Positions 32,062 to 42,385 of a DNA stretch of 45,687 bases are shown here, piece by piece (the first letter of the stretch is position 1; every line of letters begins with the position of its first letter). Made by a program: the position numbers and the translations under genes. The DNA comes from Chara braunii (taxonomy: Eukaryota > Streptophyta > Charophyceae > Charales > Characeae). Below the pieces are notes generated by a model. It made no database searches. It had not been told where the DNA came from and saw only the letters and a list, made by a program, of their open reading frames with translations. The stretch covers positions 1,315,833 to 1,361,519 of the forward strand of contig BFEA01000038.1 of assembly GCA_003427395.1 (NCBI GenBank), written 5' to 3'.

Positions 32062-32458
32062 TAAGATGATGAGCAATAGCGAACTTCAGCAATCAAACAG
32101 CATCATACATATGAGTCCAGATAGTCTTGACCTCGAACCAACAACAGCATTGCATCACGAGATTCACCAAATAAGAACACACCAAGAGTTCATAATTGAC
32201 AATGCTGAAATAGTCCCACCATCATCAACGAAGAACTAGAGTTGATATCCTATCTGGCGCTTGGCGCCTAGACTACATGTGGCAGATCCTATCTAGCCTA
32301 TACTACAAAGCCGAAAAGATGACATCAACAACATTCCCAAAGTACGAGCATATGGCGACCAATGTCGCATGCTTCCAGCACCAGGTATATCTCTCGCGTT
32401 ACTCACAGCTTCGTTCCCAACACACAGATGTCACTTGCACCCAGAACCACCCTACACC

Positions 32459-32502
<44 letters not shown>
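32459..32502. repeat. AAT microsatellite
   Basis: Counterpart of 6936-6994, shorter. Confidence 0.95.
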
Positions 32503-32597
32503 CAAGTAAAACAAGCAACAGCGAGATGACAATTCCAGACTACACCGTCACATTGAAAGTCAGTCAGTCACACCGTGTCGCATGCAAAAGCATGGCC

Positions 32598-32619
32598 AAA
32601 TACCCTTGTAAGGGTATTT
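32598..32619. repeat. Palindrome at the duplication edge, copy B
   Basis: AAATACCCTT-gt-AAGGGTATTT followed by GGTCCGACAG, identical to 7091-7122. Beyond it the sequence is retroelement pol-like rather than the sequence that follows copy A. Confidence 0.8.
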
Positions 32620-32629
32620 GGTCCGACAG

Positions 32630-33405
32630 CGGGGTGGTGGCATCGTATAAGGTCCGAGGGGGTTCCAAAGAATCGGTCGTTTGGGATACTTGTACCAGCG
32701 GTTCCCCTAGGATTAGAGCCCGCATCCGTTGGAGGTTTCTTTCTGTAAGGACGGATGTTTCCGTTGCTTTCGACCGGACTGGGTAGTCAATCACTTGATG
32801 CGCCATGTCCCGGATTACTGGGTCCGCTTCATCCTCGTTGTCAGAGGAGCTACTCGACAGCTCATGTCCCTTTCCCCTCGGTCAGTTTCTTTGAGGGGTT
32901 CCCTCCAGGTGATCACAAGGAGTGGTTCCCCGGTTCCAGAGAGAGTTTTTCTAGTCGTAGATAGCGTGGTCCGGAGAGTTAAATGCATCGGGATAACATA
33001 CGGTTTTCCGCCCGTATTCCGAAGGATGATCGACCGCCTCTTGAAATCCAGGTTGGCTCGTAGCGCGGTGAGGGCCGGCGATCCCAAAAGGACATCGTAC
33101 GGAGTTACGTCCAATACCACAACATCTCCCAAGGCGTGAACTTTTCCCAATCGGAACGCAACATTTGTCATCCTTCCCACCATCTTGATCTTTTCCTCTT
33201 CAACGGAGACAAGGTGATCTCCTTCCGCTAACGGAATCAGATCTTTTTTTCTCCCTGCTCGTTCCACGACCCTCGGAGAGATGGCCAGGACCGAGGCCCC
33301 TGAGTCCATAATAGCATTGTACGAAATTCCCCAGACTTCTATGTCGCATTCCGCGGATTTCCACAGTATGGACTTAATGCGCAGAAAATGATTGTCTTTT
33401 TGGAT
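32630..33405 (-). pseudogene. Ty3/gypsy-type aspartic protease (retropepsin) fragment
   Basis: On the minus strand a frame opens near 33405 (NHFLRIKSILWKSAECDIEVW), enters the active-site motif MDSGASVLAISP (Asp-Ser-Gly-Ala at about 33306-33295), and continues through hydrophobic strands (VAFRLGKVHALGDVVVLDVT). The second retropepsin signature region is YDVLLGSPALTAL. It ends at a stop near 32815. Another frame carries possible protease-RT linker down to 32630 (SVLTERNLQRMRALILGEP), where the duplication edge cuts the element. Retropepsin cleaves the Gag-Pol polyprotein. It is shifted out of frame with the upstream gag part. No reverse transcriptase, RNase H or integrase is present in the window, so the element is truncated. 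Confidence 0.8.
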
Positions 33406-33408
33406 TAG

Positions 33409-34919
33409 TCATAACCGTATCGAGTCCGAGGTGCTTGGGACATCGGGCTTGTCTTCACAGGCAGGGGCTTTCCCTTTAGTGGCTATTAACTTGGCGAGAG
33501 CAAACCGCTTTCGATTCGCTTTGTAGTGTTGTAGCATGCATTCGTTCGCTTGCTCCGATATGGATAGCAGGTGCCCGATGGGCAAGGGAATTTGGTGGTC
33601 CACGGCTGGGACGATGTTCAGGACATCAATTTCTCCTGTAACAAAGGCGGGACCACCCGACTCCATTTCTCAGGGAGACGGTCTCCACTCCGTTATTTCA
33701 CGTTATTTGTTCACTCGGCGGATGGTTCCGATCATTCTCAATCCCGGATAACCCAGTAAGATGTATTGATCGAACGAGATAAGTTTTGCAGCTTCCTTGG
33801 TAGTGACTATTGCACTCCCCCCTCCCTCTATGTCCTCCACCATCATGCCCACCCTTCCTGATCCATTGGCCACAGGTGCTGCTGCCATTGGGGCTGCTCC
33901 CACCCGGACTTGCGTCGGACGGTTGGGGCAGTCTCGGGCTATGTGGTCTCGGGCTATGTGGCCGGGCTCGTGACACGTGTAACAGGCACCTAGATTCAAT
34001 TTAGTCGCCGCACCGCCCACAGCTTGAGCGGGGGCTGCTCCTTGTGCTATAGGTGTAGTTAGGACAACGATGGGGCGCATCGACCTCATCAAAGATTCTC
34101 TCTGAGCATTATGCTCACGCTTTTCTTTCTTGCTTTCTTGCATCAGGCTAACCAGTGTTCGAGTTAGTTCCAGTATTGCGTTTGATTCACCTGGCTTCGC
34201 AGAGGTATTTGGGGGAGGTGTAGGTGTGACCATTACAGGCAGACTTATGGTTATGTCCAACTTGTTATAGATAGGTGATGGGGCCGGAGACGAAGCCCAT
34301 GTTCTCGAATTTGTTTTGGAGTGCAACTAACTCGACTTTCGCTCTGACCAATTCTGAAGAATCCCCTTCCTTAGCATAGTCTTCCCCTTCTAGGAAACTA
34401 GCGGCAGACTTTCACTCCATTTCCTCTACAACATCCATGATCTGCTGCATCGTGTGATTATTCGAGGAGAACTGCTTTCGCAATTTCGCCCTCATTGCAC
34501 GGCTACGAAGCCCAACAATAAACAAATCTCTCCCGACCTCCTCACCCCTTAACAAACAACCTATAAAACCTACTGCGATATTCAGTGACGGATTCGGGGG
34601 GCTTCTGAACTCGATCTTTTATCATGAAGAAGGCCTGTTCAAGGTGGATCTAGTCAAATCGGTTTAGGAAGTCCCTCTCGAAGGTCATGAGATCTACCCA
34701 GGCGTAAGTGTTGAACCAGTAGTGTGCATCCCCTCCCAACCGAGCAGGGATGTTGATCCTAGATTCGTCATTGTCGTATTGCTGCACTCGCAGCGTGGCT
34801 ACCCATACTCCGGCCAGATGATGGGCGGGATCGAAAAGGTATAGACCAGGCGGGGTCGCGGGTGAGTGAGCTCGAGGGCCCGGAGCTCCGCTAGCATTTG
34901 GTGTTGGGTTAGCGTTCAT
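33409..34919 (-). pseudogene. Ty3/gypsy-type gag, several stops and shifts
   Basis: It begins at an ATG (34919) about 145 nt after an iMet-type PBS. The N-terminal part contains a retrotransposon Gag region: RINIPARLGGDAHYWFNTY, then LMTFERDFLNRF, a TAG, then IHLEQAFFMIKDR and ESVTEYRSRFYRLFVKG. After a frame change it continues RDLFIVGLRSRAMRAKLRKQ, a TGA after VVEEME, and further into the nucleocapsid frame 34326-33703. The zinc knuckle CYTCHEPGHIARD is followed by a duplicated HIARD before the final Cys (33934-33990), from a 15-bp tandem duplication. A last segment (33666-33409) leads toward protease. There are at least two stops and two to three frame changes, so it is non-functional. Confidence 0.85.
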
Positions 34920-35064
34920 ATTGGCCGTCTGCCGTCCGACCGATCTACTCCTAGTTACTATAGGGTCGCATTGTGGCTCGTTCCTCTGCCTAGGACGCCC
35001 TCTGTTCGCCAGATTGTTCTTTGTAGCCTACCCGATTGACAATCCCAGGGCCTGCCACGTGTCG

Positions 35065-35076
35065 GCTCCGATACCA
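35065..35076 (-). promoter_or_regulatory. Primer-binding site, tRNA-iMet type
   Basis: The plus strand reads GCTCCGATACCA; plant initiator tRNA-Met ends GCTCTGATACCA, so there is one mismatch. On the minus strand it is TGGTATCGGAGC, lying upstream of the gag start at 34919. The adjacent CCTCACGCCCGACGCG resembles a decayed LTR end (TGTCACGCC...). Confidence 0.75.
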
Positions 35077-36311
35077 ACCTCACGCCCGACGCGACTTCCT
35101 GATCGGAGTGGGACTGGGCTTGGAAGTGCGAAAAGGGGGTGTGCCAAGGATTTTAGGAAAGTTGGGGTGGAGTCCCAGGTCATAACTGAGATCTTCGGTG
35201 GCAAGTTTCAGGGATACGAGTGCAAGAGGGTAGGTGCAGATCAAAGTCTTGTTTTATGCTTTGGAAAGCAGAGCTACCGCCTCCGTTGGTTCCGTCGTCT
35301 AGGTCAGACTCGTATCTGGTGCACCGCCGAGACGCTATAGCTATCTCGCTGGCTGGTCACCTGCCGGCGTCGAACGTTGCAAGTCTCGGAATCCGACACG
35401 GCCGGCCTCAGTCGAAGACTGTGCGCACGCCATTCTTCCTCCAAGCGAGTTCGCCGGATGAAGCCGGAGGCTCAGTAATTGTGGTCCTGCAGGCACTCCG
35501 AGCATGGGGGTTGGGGGCAGTAGGGAGCGATTGTGCTCCACGGGATGATGGTTAGGGAGTGGAAGGGCAGGATGTGGTGATTGGGAGGGAATTCGGTTCC
35601 CATGATAATGATTCTAGGTTCTGCGACGACGTGACATGTGTGTGAGCTAGGACACCTGGGGAGATGGGGGATACGTCTCAAGGCCTGGTCAATATCCCAC
35701 TCGCAAAAACGCTCGTTCCCAGTTAAGTAGGGAAATTTCAGAGGTTCCACCCTTGATCATGCTAACAAACAAATGTGTTCCCAATATCACCAGAATTCAC
35801 GATCCCTCAGGCACTCACGGTCAATGATACGAAAGGGGACTTCAATATTCATACTGCAGGGTGGGGCGAAAATTCAGACATTCGGGAAGTTGCGCCGAGT
35901 ATAGATTTTGCAGACACGCGTGTAAGTAGCGACCTTCCTCGGTCAGGCTTACACGTGCGTGCACAAGACCTATCCTTCGATCGGGGGGATGAAGGTCGGC
36001 AGCTCATAAGGTGGGTAATCCTATAGAGAGACAGGCATCTAATTATCTAGCATGCTCATCTAATTCGTACTTAGACAGAAACACGCTAAACGTCCATGCA
36101 TCCAACTTCAAACACACACACTCATAAACAAAAAGAAGTCGATAATCTTCATGCACCAATTCTTTGGCCATTGGCATGGAGATCACACAAGATTCTATCG
36201 CAGGTGATCAACCAATTAGATTGTCGATTCAAGCAGAAAGAGAAGGGTCACTTGCGCCAAATACCAAAATTGCTCAGAAGAATAGAAGAGAAACACCATC
36301 ACAACACATCG

Positions 36312-36315
<4 letters not shown>
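35077..36315 (-). other. Probable decayed LTR and flank; no gene
   Basis: By position this should contain the 5' LTR of the minus-strand element (adjacent to the PBS). I cannot find the far LTR end or a second LTR. Frames such as 34921-35340 and 35220-35555 show no domain. Confidence 0.4.
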
Positions 36316-36385
<70 letters not shown>

Positions 36386-36386
36386 N

Positions 36387-36451
<65 letters not shown>
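36314..36451. repeat. (CT)n microsatellite with one N
   Basis: About 68 CT units with an ambiguous base at 36386, which also shifts the phase (likely a length error in assembly). It makes spurious Ser-Leu and Arg-Glu frames. Confidence 0.97.
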
Positions 36452-36454
<3 letters not shown>

Positions 36455-37376
36455 CACCATCCCGATGCGGGCAGTCCGTCGCCTCGCACCCACACAGAGT
36501 TGTCACCTCGCTTAGTCCGAGCATGCAAGCTAGGTTCGCCCGTGCGCCACAGTCCATCGCGGCCCCACGTCAACCCCGCATGCCCAGCACCAGCTCGTCG
36601 GATCGCCCAACTCTCTACTCACCTTTCAAGTCTTGCTCGTTAGCCAATCCTCTCGGCCACGCTAACTCCAAAATTCATAGAGAGAAACTTAATCACACTT
36701 GTGAAATTTATAGCATGTATGCTTGCGCGAGATACCCAGGGTTGGGCCTGAGTGGGAAGGAAGGAGGAGGAAGGAAGTGCCTATGACTGCATGGGTAGGC
36801 CGCGGCGTGGGGGACGTAGCCTTACTCCACGTGTCGATCCAGTAATGCATCGCTTAGGCCAATAAGATTGGGGAGAATAGGGACGCGACAGAGCACCACA
36901 GAAAGATATCAAGAAAGAGAGGATTACAGTTACAATCACGCTTGCCAAGACAAAAATTACAATTATACGTAAAATTAAGGCGCGGAAACGTCAGAGCACA
37001 GGTCATGACGCGACAAAGCATGCGCAAGCAAAAAGCGTCGTGCAGCAGAAATTGAGATACGCCCAAATTCTTAATCTAAATCATAATTGCAAAAAGAAAT
37101 TTCAAACGAAGCAAATTTTAAGACTCCACGGGGGCTTGACATCAATTGAAAATTCAAAAAGATTTTCCTGCGCGACGATCACGCTAAAATTCTCATTTCC
37201 CGCAGAAGAACAAGAAATAAGTTATGGCAACAGTTATCTTTCGTGCTCGTTAAGGCGCGATCAGCTACCAACCGTCGTGAGACTATGCCTGCCTCAATTG
37301 AAGAAAAACAAGAAAAGCAAGGGCACCCATGCAATCCAACGGGCCATCCCGATTCAACCCCCGAAGTAGCCTTGTG
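36452..37376. other. No recognisable gene
   Basis: Frames such as 36523-36786 and 37040-37369 lack domains. The second is Lys-rich and leads up to the LINE fragment without resembling reverse transcriptase. Confidence 0.4.
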
Positions 37377-39120
37377 CAGAAAGTCGCGTGGTTGCAGAAA
37401 ACGGTTCGTCACACCGCCATCCGAGTTCTAGGGGTATCATTGACTTCCCAGCGTCGCCCTTCCTCAAATGATGATTGGATATTAGCACCAGCTTTAGCTA
37501 AGTTGTCTGACCGACGTAACAAGCATACTTCCATCTTTGGCCGGGCGCTGACCATTAACAATGTAGTGTTTGCTACTCTGTGGTATAAGTCGGTGCTCTT
37601 GCCCTTGAGCAAAACTGTTTTTCAAGTGCTGAGATCCAGGGTGGAAGCCTTCCTATGGAGGGGAAACGATGAACGAGCCAACATCATCAGTAGGGTATCG
37701 TGGGAATCAGTCATACAACCAAAAAGGGGGGGGGAGGCTGGGCATCATCGATCCCACAGCACAATTCCAGGCCCTCCGTCTTAAATGACTGAAGATGCTG
37801 ATTTTCTCTGTAGATGGCCCTTGGCAGATTCTGGCCCTGGAACATATTGCCTGGTTGGCCCCGCCGGCTCCACTAGAGGTTAGCCCGCTCACATGGTTAG
37901 AGGATCGCAACTGGTCAATCCCGCGCAAGATCCAAGGCCAAGCAGCAGACCAATTCTGACCATCATTGCTAAAAAGTTGGCGCAGGCTCCCCCTCCCCGA
38001 GAAACAGTCACCGAAGCATTGCAAGGAAAGAAGTGTGTCGACAACCGCTGTTTGGCGACCGCTACTAACCGCTGGATTACCCCCTATCATGGGCAAATCT
38101 TGAACAGTTCAGCAGCTCCCTGGAAGGGGTGGGTAAAAAATGGGTACTTGGCGTTGGGCATCTATAGAACCAGGGGAGGAAAGACGGGAAAACATCATCC
38201 CAGCTACAAGGTACCCTCAGGTATTGCCACCATACGGAGCAGCACCTGGAAACGATCATCGAAGCAATCCCTCTGGCTTGGTGTAGGGTGCTTAAACATG
38301 GCCCTACCTTAGAGGAAGGAGACTGGGTTGCTCTTTCAGGAGATATGACACCGATAGGCCAGATCCACATGGTGCGGATATCCGATGTTTTGGTGGAATG
38401 TTTCATAATCCGGTCAAAGGGGAGGCTCCGTGGCTCTCACAATCCTTTTGAGTGATGAGAGAAAGTCGAGGTGTTTCGAGTACGAGTGTTGCATGAGGAA
38501 CAATATTTCAAGGTCTTTCTTCCCCAAACGCCGATACATGAACTTGCTATCAACCCCGAGGAATGGCAATGGCAAATGGCCTGGGGGGCAGCGCCGACAA
38601 CTGGTAAAAGAGTCCACCTAAACACTCTATCTTCCAGATCCATATATAGGATGCTTAAATCCAAGAGAGTATTCAAGGACCGAATTAATGATATATGGGC
38701 CCATCACCTGAGTGTGGATCGATCCCTCCTCACACCCATTAAGTGGTTTAATGGAACGAAAACCAAGGCAATAAAAATCAATTCATTGTAATAGCAGATT
38801 GCCCATCGTTGACCGCCGACAAATGTTTGGCTGATCGACCATACACATTTGGAACAAAAGGGGAAAGCGCATCCGTGATGCAACCGATGCTTGGCCGCAT
38901 TCCCAATGTAAAAAAGGAACGAAACTATCGGGCACATCTTTATGCAGTGCCCGTTTTTTGTGATGATGTGGCGATGGTGGGACCGCATTTGGAGGAAAGC
39001 AACACCGGACGCCCCCCGGCCATGGTCTTGGCAAGCCATACTGGTTGGACATTGTCCGACAATGGAAAGTGCCCCCTCCTATGTGAATAACCCGTATAGC
39101 TTGAGTAAACGGTCTGTCCT
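37377..39120 (+). pseudogene. 5'-truncated LINE ORF2, C-terminal part with zf-RVT-like end
   Basis: The translation starts in the thumb/connection region typical of plant LINE reverse transcriptases: IRVLGVSLTSQRRP, ALAKLSDRRNKHTSIFGRAL, LLPLSKTVFQVLRSRVEAFLW, RVSWESVIQPKRGG. A run of nine G (37726-37734) shifts the frame; the next frame reads GLGIIDPTAQFQALRLK, a TGA at 37786 where Trp is expected, then LKMLIFSVDGPWQILALEHI. Later pieces in other frames include SSRSIYRMLKSKRVFKDRI and, at 38920-38980, NETIGHIFMQCPFFVMMWRW, with the His-x4-Cys of the zf-RVT domain. A six-A run (38910-38915) marks another shift. The catalytic FADD-type region lies upstream of the truncation and is absent. Truncation at the 5' side is usual for LINE insertions. 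An LTR repeat begins at about 39129 and interrupts the tail. Confidence 0.85.
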
Positions 39121-39128
39121 ATGGGCGC

Positions 39129-40810
39129 TGTCGAGCGCACGGTCCCCGTTGGGGGAACCTTCCTGGCCGCGTCACGCAGGATTGGCAAAATTCGCAAGTC
39201 GCTTTACGAAGAGAGAAGCGGCAGAGCCGCTCCAGCTGAGTGCATCAGTTATACCTCCATCGAGTCCCTACGACAGGCCATGGTATCGCGAGGTACAACT
39301 AACCTCCACCCGTGGGAGCTATCACCATCCCTTGGGTGGGCGTATCCCCGCCGAGCTAATGAACCACGCGCGGATGTTTTTACATGCAATCGCGGAGGTA
39401 GCCCAGCCGATGGCGTTTCTCATACGTTGTAGTATAGCGGGTACGCGCGGTCCACGCCTAGCTCGGACCCGTACGCGAACCGTCACGCTGGGGCGCTGAT
39501 CTCCCACCTGCGATTCAACGTCGGTCGACTAGGACATCCTAACTCAACCACGGGACACGAAATAAAACACACCAACTCAGACAAATAAATAAGCCTAGTC
39601 TCTTTTTCTTACGTTCTGACCCATAACTCAGAAAAGCTAAAGTGTTTGAGCGGGGCCCGCGCAGAGTCGCATAAAAAGAATGCAACCGCTAAGGGAACCA
39701 TAACGCTCAGTCATGTCTACTTACTTGATCTGCTATCATGGTGACGCTTCATGCGTTACCCACATCCCCACAACCTCTCATGGGTTTCGGGGTCGTGTAC
39801 GACACTCAAGTGTTGAAAGCGAAATATCGTGAAGGATCCCTCCTTCTCGATATTAAACGGTTGAAGGATAAGTCGTTTAACCCTTGCGGCACCCCTGTCT
39901 TTTAGGCAGTGGGTGACGATAAGCAAGGGGCGTAGGTCTGACTCATGGCGAAACCCTTTTGTGGCGGACCAGAGTCTGGGATGTCCTGGACAAGGACCTC
40001 GAATTTCAGGCTCAGGACCAACGTCCGACCAATAATCTAAGAAGAAAACTCCCTTTGAAACGGGGTTGGCTTGTTCTTCCCCTGCGGAAAGAAGATACGA
40101 GTAGTCACGGGTTGGTGAGCAATTCGCCATACCCAAACTAAGTCTCAGTTTGATCAAAGGTCGAGCGCTAAACCCTTGTGTTTGGTTGCTCCCGCTTATC
40201 CGTTAGATGTGTGCAGCAGGAGAAAAATAAAATAAAAAAGAAAAAGAAAAGAGGGAGTCTCGGAGGAAGTCAGGGAGAGTCATTCTCACAACCATATCTT
40301 GTGGAAAAAGAACCTTGTCACTCACACCCTGCGCTCATTCATCCATATCACCCTCAATCCAGGAGCGAGCCCTCGCTCCCACACATACCTGCACATACAT
40401 GAAGCTCGAAGAAAATTCACACACAGATGTCACAAAACGTGGTCAACCCCTTTGCTCCCAGGTTCATGTCCCACACGCCCCTTTCCGACCCCCACTAAGC
40501 GAAGGCATACCCGCCCGTCCTGATTCACACCGCTTTTGCATGGCCATTCAAGAGAGGTTCAAAGGATAAGAATTTCACTCACACGGAAACGCCTTTCACT
40601 TATGAGGTCACTGACATCTGGGCGTGGGTATCATGATAGGTAGAAGTTGAGTCGCAAACCGACCTTCTATCAGTTCGATAGCAAAAGTTGATGAACCTCA
40701 AGATCGCTGAGAGTTATCGCAGGTAACGGTGACCTACGTCACAAAATCAATACAGGCACAACCTATCGAGTTAACGGAGACCAACTCCGTATCGCATTCT
40801 AAGCTACTTA
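39129..40810. mobile_element. LTR-like repeat, family member 3
   Basis: It starts TGTCGAGCGCACGGTCCCC and matches 41404-42385 closely (about 90% by eye) through ggtcgactagga, cataactcagaa, tgatctgctatcatgg, GACACTcaAGTGTt and the TTAAACGGTT stem to gtagtcacg. A distal hairpin CTATC-agttc-GATAG (40667-40681) matches those at 15765 and 25226. The repeat interrupts the LINE tail. Orientation is not fixed by a PBS here. Confidence 0.75.
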
Positions 40811-40820
40811 GCAGTAGCGT

Positions 40821-40976
40821 TGTTGCGCGCAGCGATCCCACGTCCTGCTAGGACGCCGAACTTCATGGTCTTGTCATGCAGGATTTTTCTTGAGTCAATT
40901 AAAAACAGTCACCACTCCGACCCTGCGCTCCACCTATACCTCTCACGACACCCCACGACAGGTCGGGGTGCCACGT
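40821..40976. mobile_element. LTR-like fragment, family member 4, interrupted
   Basis: It starts TGTTGCGCGCAGCGATCCCACG, followed by gtcatgcagga and accactccgaccctgcgct, as in the 24227 copy. After ccacgacaggtcggggtgccacg it breaks at 40976, where member 5 begins, as if that copy inserted into it. Confidence 0.7.
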
Positions 40977-41403
40977 TGTCGAGCGCATCGGTCCCTCACC
41001 GCACAAGGGCGGTACCCTTCCGGCCGCGTCACGCAGGAGTTGGTCAACCTCGTCGCGATACACATGGAACTTCCGCAAGCCGCTCCGCCCGAGTGCGCCA
41101 GCCATACCTCTTGCGAGCCCCAATGACAGTATAGGGTCTGCACGAGGCACAACTTTAACGTCGACTTACCTCCACCTGCGGGAGTTGTCACCTCCCTTCG
41201 ATGGGCGTCTCCCCGTCGAGCTACCAGTCCACAGTACGAAAGCTAATCAATTGCAATCGCAAAGGTGGACCAGCCAAAGACGTTTCTCGTTCGTTGTAGC
41301 ATAGGGGGTACGCGCGGTCTCCCACCTCTATCAAACCCGCCCGCGAACCAACGCTGGGGGGCGGAAGTCCCAAGCACGATTCGTCGTCGGTCGACTAGGA
41401 CGC
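40977..41403. mobile_element. LTR-like fragment, family member 5, interrupted
   Basis: It starts TGTCGAGCGCATCGGTCCC like the 14372 copy and runs to ggtcgactaggac. Member 6 begins there at 41404, so a second nesting or tandem junction is likely. Confidence 0.7.
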
Positions 41404-42385
41404 TATCGAGCGCACGGTCCCCGATGGGGGAACCTTCCCGTCCGCGTCACGCAGGATTGGCAGAATTTGTATGTCACTTTACGAAAAGGGAAGCGGCGAA
41501 GCCGCTCCGGCCAAGTGCGCCAGCTATATCTCCATCGAGTCCCTACGACAGGACAGAGTCTCGCGAGGTACAACTTACCTCCACCCGCGGGAGCTGTCAC
41601 CATCCCTTGGGTAGGCGTATCCCCGCCGAGCTACTGAACCACATGTGAAAGCTTTTACTTGCAATCGCGGAGGTGGCCCAGCCGAGGGCGTTTCTCGTAT
41701 GTTGTAGCATAGGGGGTACGCGCGGTCCATGCCTAGCTCGGACCCGTACGTGAACCGTCACGTTGGGGCACTGATCTCCCACCTGCGATTCAACGCCGGT
41801 CGACTAGAACATCCTAACTCAACCACGAGATACACAGAAAACCAACTTAAACAAACAAATAAGCCTACTCCCTTTTTTATTTGTCCTGACCCATAACTCA
41901 GAAGACCAATGTGTCTGCGCGAAGCCCACGCAGAGTTGCATAAAAAGAATGCAGGCGCTAAGGGAAACATGACGCCTAGTCATGTGTACTCACTTGATCT
42001 GTTATCATGGCGACGCTTCATGCGTTACCCACATCAGCGCAGCCTCTCATGGGTTTCGGGGTTGCATACGACACTCAAGTGTCGAAAGATAAATATCGTG
42101 AAGGGTTCCTCCTTCACGATATTGCACGGCTGAAGGATAAGTCGTGCAGCCCTTGCGGCACCCTTGTCTTTTAGGCAGTGGGTGACAATAAGCAAGAGAC
42201 GTAGGTCCGGCTCAAGGGGGAAACCCTTTTGTGTTGGACCAAAGCCTGGGATGTCATGGACAAGGACCTCGAATTCCAGGCTCAGGACCAACCTCCGACT
42301 AATGATCTAAAAAGCAAAACCCCTTTGAGACGAGATTCGCTTATCCTTTCCCTGAGGAAAGACAATAAGAGTAGTCACGTTGTAC
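41404..42385. mobile_element. LTR-like repeat, family member 6
   Basis: Begins TATCGAGCGCACGGTCCCC and parallels member 3 for nearly 1 kb. Contains CGACACTcaAGTGTCG, AATATCGTGAAGG-6nt-CCTTCACGATATT (13-bp perfect stem, 42092-42123) and the TTGCACGGCT stem (42122-42149). Similarity to member 3 is lost after gtagtcacg at about 42378. Confidence 0.75.

Larger units (their letters stand above)
25780..32629. repeat. Segmental duplication, copy B
   Basis: Direct-orientation copy of 1-7122, about 26 kb away. It lacks the fold-back element and the 303-bp tandem repeat, and has a shorter poly-T. Its left edge is the start of the 60-bp array; its right edge is the palindrome at 32598-32619, where a gypsy-type fragment abuts. 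An assembly gap lies within the array. Confidence 0.93.

Noticed and set aside
36096-36643. Long Ser-Leu and Arg-Glu frames through the (CT)n runs (also 19854-20240 and 43412-43771)
   Set aside because: Dinucleotide repeats have no stops in several frames, and no flanking domain supports coding.
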